From assembly GCA_963778025.1 (NCBI GenBank), contig CAVZTA010000019.1:248001-312000 (forward strand): a DNA stretch of 64,000 bases, in the 5' to 3' direction. The DNA is from CAVZTA01 sp963778025. GTDB taxonomy: Bacteria; Chloroflexota; Limnocylindria; Limnocylindrales; CSP1-4. Positions 17,604-26,150 of this stretch are shown here, piece after piece. Below the pieces are notes generated by a model that saw nothing but the letters and a program-made list of their open reading frames with translations, ran no database searches and had not been told where the DNA came from. Made by a program: the position numbers and the translations under genes. Position 1 is the first letter of the stretch. Every line of letters starts with the position of its first letter.

Positions 17604-18614
17604 ATGCGCCGCAACATCCTGATCGTCCTCGCCGTGGTCGTCGCGGCAGGCCTCGGCATCTACGTCCTGAGCGGCGTGGGTGGCCCCGGCGCGGGTGCGA
17701 GCCCGTCGCCCACGATCGCGCCCGTGCCCGCCGCCGACACCGTCACCGCCGATGCGCAGGTCGTGCCGGCCAGGGGCGCCGAGCTGAGTGCGCCCGGCGC
17801 GGGCGGTCGCGTGACGGACGTCCTCGTCAAGGAGGGCGACCAGGTCCCGGCCGACGCCCCGCTGCTCAGGCTGGACGACCGCGCCGCCCAGGCGGACCTT
17901 GCCTCGGCGCAGGCGGCGCTCGCGTCCGCGGAGGCTGCATCCGCCCAGGCCGACGCCGCCATCCGGCAGGCGGACGCCGGGATCGCTGCCGCCGAGGCGG
18001 GCGTGACCCAGGCCCGAGCCGGCGTGACCATCGCCGATGCCGACCGAGACGCGCTTCCGAACGCGGCGAGTGACGACCAGGAGCGGGCGGCGGACGCGCA
18101 GGTCTCGCAGGCGACGGGCGCGCTCCGCGCGGCGCGCGCCGAGCTCTCGCGAGCACGACAGGCGCGGAACGTGGCGGTGCAGGCGGCGAACGGCGCGAAG
18201 GCCGAGGTGACACGCGCCGAGGCGGGCGTCGACGCCGCTCAGGTCGCACTCGACGAGCTCACGCTCAAGGCCCCGTTCGCCGGGACGGTGGCGTTCGTCG
18301 GCCCGGCGGTCGGTGAGACGGTGGGTGCCGGGACGCCGGTCGTGCGGATCGCCGACCCGTCGGGCTGGCGGATCGAGACCACCGATCTCGACGAGGCGTC
18401 GGTGGCGCGGATCGCGGAGGGCGCCACCGCGACGGTGACGGTCGACGCCTTCCCCGAGGACCCGATCGAGGCCAAGGTCGTCGAGATCGGCTCCTACGGG
18501 GAATCCCAGGCGGGTGACATCGTGTTCCGTGTCGTCCTCGAGCCCACCGGCTCGGACCTCCCGGCCCTGCGCTGGAACATGACGGCCAGCGTCTCGATCG
18601 ACGCGGCGTCCTGA
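17604..18614 (+). CDS. HlyD/RND-type efflux adaptor subunit
   Basis: A 336-residue membrane-anchored adaptor (one N-terminal helix, NILIVLAVVVAAGLGIYVL, then a Pro/Ser-rich linker). It shows the two halves of a lipoyl-like domain (GGRVTDVLVKEGDQVPADAP and LKAPFAGTVAFVG), a long Ala-rich coiled coil between them (about residues 95-215, with repeated AQADA/AEAGV patterns), and a C-terminal beta-barrel region (TTDLDEASVARIAEG, GDIVFRVVLEPTG). With the preceding ATPase and FtsX-like permease it forms a MacAB-like tripartite exporter. In an organism without an outer membrane the adaptor would act on the outer face of the single membrane. Confidence 0.9.
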   Translation: MRRNILIVLAVVVAAGLGIYVLSGVGGPGAGASPSPTIAPVPAADTVTADAQVVPARGAELSAPGAGGRVTDVLVKEGDQVPADAPLLRLDDRAAQADLASAQAALASAEAASAQADAAIRQADAGIAAAEAGVTQARAGVTIADADRDALPNAASDDQERAADAQVSQATGALRAARAELSRARQARNVAVQAANGAKAEVTRAEAGVDAAQVALDELTLKAPFAGTVAFVGPAVGETVGAGTPVVRIADPSGWRIETTDLDEASVARIAEGATATVTVDAFPEDPIEAKVVEIGSYGESQAGDIVFRVVLEPTGSDLPALRWNMTASVSIDAAS

Positions 18615-18630
18615 ACGGGGCGCCGACGCG

Positions 18631-18647
18631 ATGGCCGCGCGGGCCAT
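18631..18647 (+). terminator. Hairpin after the exporter operon
   Basis: ATGGCC-GCGCG-GGCCAT is a perfect 6-bp stem 17 bp past the adaptor stop, followed by CTTCGTGAC without a true T-run. A weak terminator is plausible. Confidence 0.4.
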
Positions 18648-18728
18648 CTTCGTGACACTCCTGTGACCTTCCGGTCTTCCTTCCGTTCCCTGGCGAGGCG
18701 CATGGTCGGAGCGCACAGGAGGTCCGTC

Positions 18729-20004
18729 ATGCATCACCCGTCGAGCCCACCGCCGCCGCCCGTCCGCCGTCGCTCGCCGCCGTCCTCGTCCTCGCCGCGC
18801 TCGTCATCGCGGCACTGGGCAACGCCGCGCCCGTCGCCGCGGCGAGCTACCCCATCCGCATCGAGGCCGGCCCGCAGACCGGCTACCACTTCAGCTCGAC
18901 CGGCGCGATCACCGCCACCAAGACGCTGACCTTCGGCTCGCCGGTGAACGCGACCGCGTCGGATCGCCGGTCGATCGGCACGCGCGGCCAGCACGTCCTC
19001 GTCGCCGGCGGCTCGATGGCCGGCTGGTGGCTGCGCGAGAGCGGCGTCGCGTTCGTCCGCGGATACGTCGGCACGACGACCTGACCCCCGCGCCGGCGCT
19101 CGACGCTCGCGCACGGCCGCTACGAGGTCTACCGCTTCGACACCGCCGGCTCCTGGACCGACGCCTCGCTGTACCGGGTCCCCACCGCGACCACCGTCCA
19201 TGTCGATCGTCGTTCCCGGATCAACGGCCGGGCGTACGTCCGCCTGTCCGACGGACCGATGGCCGGCTGGTGGCTGCCGGGCACGACGAGCGGCCATCTC
19301 GAGGATCGGCTGCACCGCCGGCGGCGGCGACCACGGCACGACCGGCAAGCTGGTCCGGTCGGTCCCGTCGGCGACCGGCAAGGTCGCGCTCACGTTCGAC
19401 ATGGGTGGCCGCTGGATCCGGCGGTGAGCATCGTCCGGTTCCTCATCATCGAGCGGCAGTGCACGACGTTGTTCGTCACCGGCGACGCCTCGCAGACCAC
19501 CGTGGGCCGGCAGGTGCTGGCGATGGTCGTCGGCGCACCCCGAGCTGTTCGAGCTCGGCAACCACACCGTCCGTCACTGCAACCTGCGGGACGGCGGCGG
19601 CGCTGTGGCGTCGTGCCCGGACACCCGCCCGAGCGACGCGTTCGCGACACAGGAGCTCGACGGCGCCGAGACCATCGTCCAGGGCATCACGGGCATGACG
19701 ACGAAGCCCTATTGGCGGCCACCGTATGGCGCCGTCGATGGGCACCTGGTGAACGTGGCGGCGGCCGCCGGCTACCCGTGGACCGTGATGTGGTCGATCG
19801 ACACGATCGACTGGCGGCCCGTCAAGGACGGCGGCCCCACGGCGGCCGACTCGATCGCGAAGGTGCAGGACAAGCGTGACGCCCGGCGCGATCGTGCTGA
19901 TGCACCTGGGCGGGTACACGACCCGCGACGCGCTGCCCGGCATGGTCGCTGCGCTGCGCGCGAAGGGCTACTCGCCGACGTCGGTCACGGGCCTCGGCGG
20001 GTGA
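18729..20004 (+). pseudogene. Secreted polysaccharide deacetylase (NodB domain), multiply disrupted
   Basis: AGGAGG precedes the ATG at 18729, but the coding signal jumps frame at least six times. Pieces in order are: a signal peptide and SYPIRIEAGPQTGYHFS (to an in-frame TGA at 19082), two GPMAGWWL/GSMAGWWL-containing repeats, then a NodB-type catalytic domain with TFDMGGR, LGNHTVRHCNLRDG (metal histidines), PYWRPPYGAVDG and IVLMHLGGYTTRDALPGM. Lesions lie near 18765, 19082, 19297, 19412, 19538 and 19880; several are one extra base, but at least two require a missing base or two extra. The stop at 20004 is 6 bp from the convergent RDD gene. It would deacetylate a cell-wall or capsular glycan if intact. 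A true pseudogene and very poor local consensus are both possible. Confidence 0.75.
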
Positions 20005-20010
20005 CGGTCC

Positions 20011-20511
20011 TTACGGGTCCTCGATGACGCAGGTCTGGGCGATGAGGTCGTGCCATCCGCGACGCCGTGAGTCGATGAGGATCCACGCGAACCCGACGTA
20101 GAAGACGATCGCGTCGATGTAGAACCCCAGCAGGCGCAGTGACGCCTGGCCGCCGCTCAGCGGGCCGCCGTCCCGGTCGCGCACCACGCGCAGGTGGAAC
20201 AGGCGCATGCCCGGGGTCTGCCCGCCCTTCCACCAGAAGAACGGGAAGTAGGCGATCGCGACGGCGAAGAACGTGAACAGCCAGACGAAGAACCCCACGA
20301 TCGCGACCAGCCACGAGTCGGTCGCCGCCGCACCGATCGTGACGCCGCCGAGGACGGCGAAGAGTCCGGCGAGGACCGCGAAGATCACGATCGTGTCGAC
20401 GATGTAGGCCATCAGTCGCGGCCCGTGTCCGGCGAACCGGATCCCGGGCGCCGGCCCGACCTGCTCGGGCGGCCGCTGCCAGCCGTACGTCGGCGCAGCC
20501 TGGGGGTCCAT
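20011..20511 (-). CDS. RDD-family membrane protein
   Basis: A 166-residue membrane protein of the RDD family. It has the conserved first helix region RLMAYIVDTIVIFAVLAGLF, a second helix pair (WLVAIVGFFVWLFTFFAVAI), FFWWKGGQTPGMRLFHLRVV (the typical GQTPGK-like turn) and a last helix followed by RRGWHDLIAQTCVI. RDD proteins are small helical membrane proteins of mostly unknown role, some linked to ion transport. A GGAGG site lies 8 nt before the ATG. It may be cotranscribed with serS/lysS upstream, since it lies 25 bp past the serS stop on the same strand, but its start is on the other side of that spacing and an independent promoter is equally possible. Confidence 0.85.
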   Translation of the reverse strand: MDPQAAPTYGWQRPPEQVGPAPGIRFAGHGPRLMAYIVDTIVIFAVLAGLFAVLGGVTIGAAATDSWLVAIVGFFVWLFTFFAVAIAYFPFFWWKGGQTPGMRLFHLRVVRDRDGGPLSGGQASLRLLGFYIDAIVFYVGFAWILIDSRRRGWHDLIAQTCVIEDP

Positions 20512-20536
20512 CGTCGTCCTCCGTCCCTCGTCGCGG

Positions 20537-21883
20537 TCAGCGGCCGGCCGCTGGGACGATGGTGTCCGACCCGAACGCCGCGCGCAACACCTCGGGGACG
20601 CGGACGGAGCCGTCCTGTTGCTGGTACGTCTCCAGGATCGCCGCGACCACGCGGGCCAGCGCGAGGCCCGACCCGTTCAGCGTATGCACCAGCTCGGGCT
20701 TCGCGCCCGGCGTGGGGCGGTGACGGATCGACATCCGGCGCGCCTGGTAATCGCGGAAGTTCGAGCAGGAGCTCACCTCCAGCCAGCGCTCCACGCCCGG
20801 CGACCAGACCTCGAGGTCGTACTTCTTCGCCTGGACGAAGCCCATCTCGCGCGTGCTCATCAGCAGGACGCGATACGCAAGCCCGAGGCGCTGGAGGAGG
20901 ATCTCCGCGCGCTCGGTCATCCACTCGAGCGCCGCGGGCGAGTCGTCCGGCTTCTCGAACAGCACCATCTCCACCTTGTCGAACTGGTGGACGCGGAGGA
21001 TGCCGCGGGTGTCCTTGCCGGCCGCCCCGGCCTCGCGCCGGAAGCACGGCGAATACGCCGCGTAGTGGATCGGCAGGTCCGACGCCTCGAGGATCTCGTC
21101 GCGGTGGAGGTTGGTGACGGGGACCTCGGAGGTGGGGATCAGATACAGGTCGTCGCGGGTGACGACGTACATCTGGTCTTCCTTGTCCGGGATCTGACCG
21201 GTGCCTCGCGCCGACGCGCTGTTCACGACCGCGGGCGGCCACACCTCGGTGAAGCCGTGCTCGGCGGTATGGACGTCGAGGAACCAGTTGATGAGCGTGC
21301 GCTGCAGCCGCGAGCCCTGGCCCTTGTAGACCGGGAACCCGGAGCCGGCGACCTTCGCGCCGCGCGGGTTGTCGATGATGTCGAGCGCCTCGCCGAGCTC
21401 CCAGTGCGGCTTGCGCGTCCAGGTCTCGGCGCCGGCGTCCGCGCCGACCTCGCCGCTCACCGGCTGGTCACGCGGCAGCAGCTCGCCCCACGTCCGGACG
21501 GTGACGTTCGCCTCCTCGCCGCCGACCGGGACGTCGGGGTCGGCGGGGTTGGGGATGCGCAGCAGCAGGTCTTCGAGCTCCTGCTCGCTCGCCGCGAGCT
21601 CCGTGTCGATGGCGGCGATCCGCTCGCCGGCTCCTGAGCTCTCCGCCTTGAGCGCCGCGACCTCCGGGCCGTCCGGCGCGGCCCCGCCGCGGATCGCCTC
21701 GCCGACCTGCTTCGACGCGCTGTTGCGCACCGCCTTGAGGGCGTCGGATTCGGCCTGGAGGCGGCGCCGCGTGGCGTCCACCTCGAGCGCCCGGTCGATG
21801 ATCGACGGGTCCTCGCCCTTGTCGACCGCCCCGCGGCGGATGACGTCCGGCTCCTCGCGGAGCCGCTGCAGCCCGACGCTCAT
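20537..21883 (-). CDS. serS: Seryl-tRNA synthetase
   Basis: An intact 448-residue class II synthetase that charges tRNA-Ser. The N-terminal coiled-coil arm (about residues 27-110: DRALEVDATRRRLQAESDAL) recognises the long variable arm. The catalytic core shows TEVWPPAVVNSASARGTGQ, YLIPTSEVPVTNLH, motif 2 FRREAGAAGKDTRGILRVHQ and motif 3 NGSGLALARVVAAILE. The ATG at 21883 overlaps the lysS stop (ATGA), so SerRS and LysRS are translated from one message. Its substrate tRNA-Ser(TGA) is encoded 8 kb away. Confidence 0.97.
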   Translation of the reverse strand: MSVGLQRLREEPDVIRRGAVDKGEDPSIIDRALEVDATRRRLQAESDALKAVRNSASKQVGEAIRGGAAPDGPEVAALKAESSGAGERIAAIDTELAASEQELEDLLLRIPNPADPDVPVGGEEANVTVRTWGELLPRDQPVSGEVGADAGAETWTRKPHWELGEALDIIDNPRGAKVAGSGFPVYKGQGSRLQRTLINWFLDVHTAEHGFTEVWPPAVVNSASARGTGQIPDKEDQMYVVTRDDLYLIPTSEVPVTNLHRDEILEASDLPIHYAAYSPCFRREAGAAGKDTRGILRVHQFDKVEMVLFEKPDDSPAALEWMTERAEILLQRLGLAYRVLLMSTREMGFVQAKKYDLEVWSPGVERWLEVSSCSNFRDYQARRMSIRHRPTPGAKPELVHTLNGSGLALARVVAAILETYQQQDGSVRVPEVLRAAFGSDTIVPAAGR

Positions 21884-23484
21884 GCGGCTTCTCCCTCTCC
21901 TGCTGCGGCCGCCTCTCGCAGCCGCCGCTGGACCACGTCGCGGTCGAGGCTCGCGAGCAGCCAGCCGGCACGGGGCCCGTTCGTCCGTCCCAGGAACGCG
22001 CGGTAGATCGCGCCGAACGCCCGCTTGCCGTCGAGGCCACGTTCATTCGCGACCGCGAAGATCGCGGCCTGCCAGGCATCGCCGGAGGTCGGCGCTTGCG
22101 AGCTCACCGCATCGGCCAACGCGCCCAGATAGCTCCGCTGCTCGGCGTCGAGGTCGTGGGCGGCAGCGGGCAGCGTCGGCTGGACCGCGACGATCGCCGA
22201 CTCGGGCGCATAGCCGTCGAGCCAGCGCCGGACCGCCCCCAGCCGTTCGTCGAACAGCGACCGCTCGTGCTCGGTCAGCGGTGCGCCCTTCTCCGCCTCG
22301 ACGCGCGCGACGACGTCGACCCCAGGGACCTGCGCCAGCAGCGCGAGATGCCCGAACGGCGGCCGATACGCAGCCGCCTCGGCGTCGACGTCGGCGGCGG
22401 GGTCCAGCAGCGAGTAGGCGAAGATCGACGCATAGCCGCTCGGCAGGTCGCCCTTCACCTCCTGGCCGGCCGTCGCCCGCGCGAGCCGGTCGAACTCGTC
22501 GAACTGGCGCGGGATCGCGTCGGTGCCTTCGGGCACGAACTCGATGACGCTCTCCGGGCGATGGCGGACGAACAGGAACCGGATCTGCTCCGGCGGCAGG
22601 ACCTCGGCCATCGTGTGCGCCGCGGCGCCCAGTCCCCTGGACGTCGACATCTTCCGGCCGCCGATGTTGAGGAACTCGTAGGGCACGTTGCGCGGCGGCT
22701 CGCGCTCGAAGACCTCACGCGCGACGGCATCGCTCCGGTCGCGGGAGCCGCCGCGCGTCGAGAGGTCCTTGCCGCCCGGCTCGATGGTCACGCCGAACAA
22801 CGACCACTGCGCCGCCCACTCGAGGTTCCAGGGCAGCTTCGCGGCGCCCTTCCACGGCGCGACCCGGCCCGTCCAGCCACAGCCCTGGGCCCACGTCACG
22901 AGGTCGGGCTTGCAGGCGACCGCCACCGTCTCGCCATCCCAGTCCGTGGCGAACGTGGTGCCGACCCGGCCACAGTTGGGGCAGATGACGCTGACCGGCA
23001 GCCAGGTGTCGGGATGCTGGACGTTGGCGACGCGCCGGTAGATGTCGCGGACGACCGCGGCGCGATCCAGGGCGGTCCGGATGAACGGGTCCACGTCGCC
23101 CGTCGGGTAGATGTCGGACATCCAGTAGTAGCGGTCGGGGCGCACGCCGAGACCGTCGAACACGTCGATGAACGTCTGGGCGTGATGGCGGGCGTAGCTC
23201 GCATGGCCGTCCGCGACCTGGTCCGGGATGTGGGCGAGCGGCGCACCCATGTACTTGTCGATGGCGTCGGGCGTCAGGAGCGCCTGGGCATCCATGGGGT
23301 CCATGTCATCGACGCCGTAGAGGAGCGTCGTCGGGACGCCGCGCCTCCGGAGGGCGCGGACGATGACGTCGAGGATGACGGGTCCGCGCAGGCTGCCGAT
23401 GTGGACGGTGCCGGAGGGCGTCTTCGAGTCGTTGACGACCTGCGGGCCATCGACGCTCGCGGCCAGCTCATCGGCCCAGTCCAC
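21880..23484 (-). CDS. lysS: Class I lysyl-tRNA synthetase (archaeal type)
   Basis: A 534-residue class I LysRS, the form found in archaea and scattered bacteria, unrelated to the usual class II bacterial enzyme. The HIGH equivalent is in PSGTVHIGSLRG and the KMSKS equivalent in NIGGRKMSTSRG. A zinc-binding insertion is visible (VICPNCGRVG then ACKPDL and QGCGWTG). The C-terminal helical region is the anticodon-binding domain. The start is GTG at 23484 with AAAGGAG about 12 nt upstream. It is coupled to serS by ATGA. The 117 bp before it, after greA, contain a hairpin (ATGGCG/CGCCAT) and a TACGCT -10-like sequence. Confidence 0.95.
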   Translation of the reverse strand: MDWADELAASVDGPQVVNDSKTPSGTVHIGSLRGPVILDVIVRALRRRGVPTTLLYGVDDMDPMDAQALLTPDAIDKYMGAPLAHIPDQVADGHASYARHHAQTFIDVFDGLGVRPDRYYWMSDIYPTGDVDPFIRTALDRAAVVRDIYRRVANVQHPDTWLPVSVICPNCGRVGTTFATDWDGETVAVACKPDLVTWAQGCGWTGRVAPWKGAAKLPWNLEWAAQWSLFGVTIEPGGKDLSTRGGSRDRSDAVAREVFEREPPRNVPYEFLNIGGRKMSTSRGLGAAAHTMAEVLPPEQIRFLFVRHRPESVIEFVPEGTDAIPRQFDEFDRLARATAGQEVKGDLPSGYASIFAYSLLDPAADVDAEAAAYRPPFGHLALLAQVPGVDVVARVEAEKGAPLTEHERSLFDERLGAVRRWLDGYAPESAIVAVQPTLPAAAHDLDAEQRSYLGALADAVSSQAPTSGDAWQAAIFAVANERGLDGKRAFGAIYRAFLGRTNGPRAGWLLASLDRDVVQRRLREAAAAGEGEAA

Positions 23485-23601
23485 GGGTCCCTCGTGCTCC
23501 TTTTGCGACCTCAGCGTAAAGCTGCCGTTCGCCCTCCGAGGTCCATGGCGGAGCTCCGCGACGCCATCGGCCCGAGGATCCGCGCCGGGGAGTGGCTTTG
23601 C

Positions 23602-24066
23602 TCAGCTGATCTCGATGATGGTGTACGAGAAGTCGCCCGCGGGCACTTTCACGCTGACCTTGTCGCCCTTCTTGCGGCCCAGGAGCGCGCGACCCACCGG
23701 CGACTCGTTGCTGATCCGTCCCTCGACGGGCTTGGCCTCGGCCGACCCGACGATGGTGAACGTCTCCTTGCCTTCCTCCCCGTCCACCTTGACGGTCGAG
23801 CCGATCTGGACGTGGTCGGTGGAGTGGTGCTCGTCGATGATCGTGGCGTTCTTGATGAGCGCCTCGAGTGTCGCGATCCGCCCCTCGACGAATGCCTGCT
23901 CGTTCTTGGCGTCCTCGTATTCCGCATTCTCGCTGAGGTCGCCGTGCTCCTTCGCGTCGTGGATGCGCTGGGCGATCTCCGGACGACGGGTCTGGACCAG
24001 CTCATCGAGCTCGGCGCGCAGCTTGCCGGCGCCGTCGCGGGAGAGGTAGGTGGGCTTGGTGTTCAC
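23602..24066 (-). CDS. greA: Transcript cleavage factor GreA
   Basis: A 154-residue GreA. It has the N-terminal coiled coil that enters the RNA polymerase secondary channel, with the acidic tip in HDAKEHGDLSENAEYEDAKN (the DxxE-type catalytic pair), and the C-terminal FKBP-like domain ending NESPVGRALLGRKKGDKVSV. GreA rescues backtracked polymerase by stimulating RNA cleavage. The start is GTG at 24066. A TAGGAT -10-like element lies upstream at 24197-24192, overlapping the TATCCT of the divergent gene. Confidence 0.97.
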   Translation of the reverse strand: MNTKPTYLSRDGAGKLRAELDELVQTRRPEIAQRIHDAKEHGDLSENAEYEDAKNEQAFVEGRIATLEALIKNATIIDEHHSTDHVQIGSTVKVDGEEGKETFTIVGSAEAKPVEGRISNESPVGRALLGRKKGDKVSVKVPAGDFSYTIIEIS

Positions 24067-24260
24067 GTGGGCACTGACCCCCAGGATGATCGGGAGAGTG
24101 GGCCGGACCCGAAGGTCTCGACGGGGTCATAGGAACGAAAGAACCCCGGGCCACGACCGTGTCGCGACCGAGGTCCTGCAGATCGGCGCGTATCCTAGCC
24201 CCGGCCCATGGGGGTGTCAAAGCCGCATGGACGAGCGGGCGCCGGTGGTACCAACGAGTC

Positions 24261-24845
24261 GTGGCGCTGCTCCGGCGCACCGCCCACGATGACGCGACTG
24301 TGGGCATCGAATTCAACGGATTCGCGGACGATTGCCGCATCCACGGGCGTGTCGCCAGCCTCGGCGAGCGGCTCACGGATGTGCTCAACGCGGGCGAGCG
24401 GATCACCGTCCGGGAGGTGCGCCTCGAGGCGCTCGCTGACGGCGCGGTCCACGCGCTGCCGGTCCTGACGCTCGAGTTGCACGAGATCTGCGCCGTGGTC
24501 GGCCTCGGCCCGCGCGGCTTTCGCGACCAGCGGATCCGGACCGAGGAGCATCGGCTGCGGCTGGGAGTCGGGCCGTACGTGATCCTGGGCGACCTGCACG
24601 CCCCGCCGAACCGCGACCCGATGGGCGAGGTGCTCAAGCGCCCGGCGATGGTGCCGCTGACGAACGCGACGCTCGCCTACACGTTCAAGGGTCAGCCCGA
24701 GGTGGCCGACGTCGGCACGATCATCGTCAACCGGCACGTGACGGAGTGGATCGAGCCGGCCGTCGAGGAGCAGACGGAGTCCTTCCCGGGCGTCCGCGTC
24801 CGGACGTTCCGCCTCAAGGACATGAGCGGCCTCGGGACCGACTGA
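24261..24845 (+). CDS. DUF6812-like conserved protein
   Basis: A ~194-residue cytoplasmic protein of unknown function. Recognisable family-like blocks are VGIEFNGFADDCRIHGRV, RLTDVLNAGERITVREVRLE, EICAVVGLGPRGFRDQRIRT, LGVGPYVILGDLHAPPNRDP, MVPLTNATLAYTFKG and VGTIIVNRHVTEWIEP. These resemble DUF6812, known only from genome surveys. The GTG at 24261 is the most likely start (another GTG at 24300 is possible). It is divergent from greA, and a TATCCT -10 element is at 24191-24196, giving a leader of ~60 nt. Confidence 0.7.
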   Translation: MALLRRTAHDDATVGIEFNGFADDCRIHGRVASLGERLTDVLNAGERITVREVRLEALADGAVHALPVLTLELHEICAVVGLGPRGFRDQRIRTEEHRLRLGVGPYVILGDLHAPPNRDPMGEVLKRPAMVPLTNATLAYTFKGQPEVADVGTIIVNRHVTEWIEPAVEEQTESFPGVRVRTFRLKDMSGLGTD

Positions 24846-24928
24846 TCCGCGCCCGGCGGTCCGGCGCCATCGGCCCCCGGCGCCCGGCGCCGGCGCCTTG
24901 GCGCGTGGCCTGGCCCAGGGGTCGCCGA

Positions 24929-25130
24929 TGATCTCCTGATGTGCATCTTGGTGGCTGTCGGGCCACAAGCCCGCAGCGCTGGCCGCGAGAGCGCCCCTTC
25001 CGGCCAGGCGTTCACATGGATCGATCACGTCGATCGACAAGGCCGCTGTGATGACTGGCCGGCGGACGCGGATCGTCCCGAGTCCCGACCTTCTCGTCAT
25101 CGACGCCCGGATCTGCACATCAGGTGATCA
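24929..25130. repeat. Inverted-repeat element, copy 1 (202 bp)
   Basis: The left end TGATCTCCTGATGTGCA (24929-24945) is the reverse complement of the right end TGCACATCAGGTGATCA (25114-25130) with one mismatch. A third, degenerate copy (TTCACATGGATCGATCA, 25011-25027) lies 82 bp from the left end. There is no coding frame. It matches copy 2 in length, ends and position of the internal motif. Confidence 0.65.
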
Positions 25131-25159
25131 CGGTCCCAGGGAAGGCCGATCCCCGGCGA

Positions 25160-25345
25160 TCAGGCGCCGTTAGGTGGGTGGAACGAGGTCCGGCAGCCGA
25201 GCTGGATCGCCTCGTCGGAGGGTTCGCCCTCGCGGCCACCGCCGACGCACTTCGAGGCCTGCGGGTCGTCGTAGCGACCCGTCACGCTGAAGCGGCCCTT
25301 GCACGGCGGGTGGCCGGGGTTGGGTCCCCCGCATCGCGACGACCG
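25160..25345 (-). pseudogene. Possible remnant of a secreted Cys-rich protein C-terminus
   Basis: Between the two repeat elements one minus-strand frame reads CGGPNPGHPPCKGRFSVTGR, then DDPQASKCVGGG, EAIQLGCRTSF and a stop at 25160. The Cys spacing and the RFSVTGRYDDP pattern look like the end of a small secreted or lipoprotein domain. No start, signal peptide or ribosome site is seen upstream, where the frame runs into repeat sequence. It may be a decayed gene or chance. Confidence 0.25.
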
Positions 25346-25361
25346 ACGCAGGGGCCGTCGA

Positions 25362-25564
25362 TGATCGCGTGGTGTGCATTTCCGGGGCGGCTGCACGACA
25401 AGCCCCCGCCGCGGACGCCCGATCGCCTGCCTTGCTGTCGCACCTGCACATCGACGGATCACGCGCGCGGGCAAGGGTCCCGCAGGCGTCTCGGCGGGGG
25501 TGGGACTGCCCGCGGTGCGGCGCCTTCTGGCGATCCAGGCCCGAGTTTGCACACCAGGCGATCA
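25362..25564. repeat. Inverted-repeat element, copy 2 (203 bp)
   Basis: The left end TGATCGCGTGGTGTGCA (25362-25378) and right end TGCACACCAGGCGATCA (25548-25564) are inverted with one mismatch. The internal copy TGCACATCGACGGATCA is at 25445-25461, 83 bp from the left end. It has the same architecture as copy 1, but the body has diverged. Confidence 0.65.
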
Positions 25565-25573
25565 CGGGCACGA

Positions 25574-25672
25574 GGAACGACGATCGGCGGGTCCAGGGGC
25601 AGGGCGCGTCGCGCCCGGCACGGGGAACGACGATCGCGGCGGGTCGAGGGGGGGCAGGGCGCGTCGCGCCCG
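25574..25672. repeat. Two tandem ~45-bp repeats with GGGCGCG hairpins
   Basis: Unit 1 (25574-25617) and unit 2 (25624-25672) both begin GGAACGACGATCG and end GGGCGCGTCGCGCCCG, with the middle slightly diverged. Each end folds into a GGGCG/CGCCC hairpin. They lie 12 bp past the argR stop on its downstream side and may act as terminators for argR. Confidence 0.6.
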
Positions 25673-25684
25673 TTGCGACGAACG

Positions 25685-26149
25685 CTAGCCGGCCAGCTCC
25701 GAGAGGCGCCGCTTGGCGCGCTGGAGCGCCGCGCGGTCGCCGCACGCCACGAACACCGTGTCGTCACCGGCGATCGAGCCGACGACCTCCGGCCAGCGCG
25801 CTCGATCCAGCGCCGCCGCGATCGGATGCGCCGAACCGGGCAGGGTCTTGAGCACCAGGAGCAACCCCGCCTCGCGGATCTCCACGGGCAGGTCCCGGAA
25901 CAACCGTCGCAGCCGATCCTCGCCGCTCGCCTCGGCCTCGCGGAGACGCGCCGGGATCGCGTACGCGCTCGTGCCGCCGCGGCCGGCCTTGACCAGGCCC
26001 AGCTCGGCGACGTCGCGGCTGATCGTCGCCTGGGTCGTGCGGAAGCCGCGTTCGCGGAGGGCCGAGGCGAGCTCGGCCTGCGTCCGGATCGGCCGCTGCT
26101 CCACCAGGTCGCGGATCGCGCGCTGGCGGAGCTGCTTCATGACCTCCAT
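25685..26149 (-). CDS. argR: Arginine repressor
   Basis: A 154-residue ArgR. The N-terminal winged helix has RAIRDLVEQRPIRTQAELAS and TQATISRDVAELGLVK, the DNA-recognition signature. The C-terminal domain has LPGSAHPIAAALDR and GSIAGDDTVFVACGD, the arginine-binding and trimerisation segment with the GTIAGDDT-like motif. It normally represses arginine synthesis when arginine is abundant, yet no arg genes are in this window. It begins 1 bp after the uppP stop and is probably cotranscribed with uppP and hppA. Confidence 0.95.
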   Translation of the reverse strand: MEVMKQLRQRAIRDLVEQRPIRTQAELASALRERGFRTTQATISRDVAELGLVKAGRGGTSAYAIPARLREAEASGEDRLRRLFRDLPVEIREAGLLLVLKTLPGSAHPIAAALDRARWPEVVGSIAGDDTVFVACGDRAALQRAKRRLSELAG

Positions 26150-26150
26150 G

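Noticed and set aside
24929..25564. Insertion sequence with transposase
   Set aside because: The elements are only ~200 bp and no transposase frame exists in or between them, so at most they are non-autonomous.
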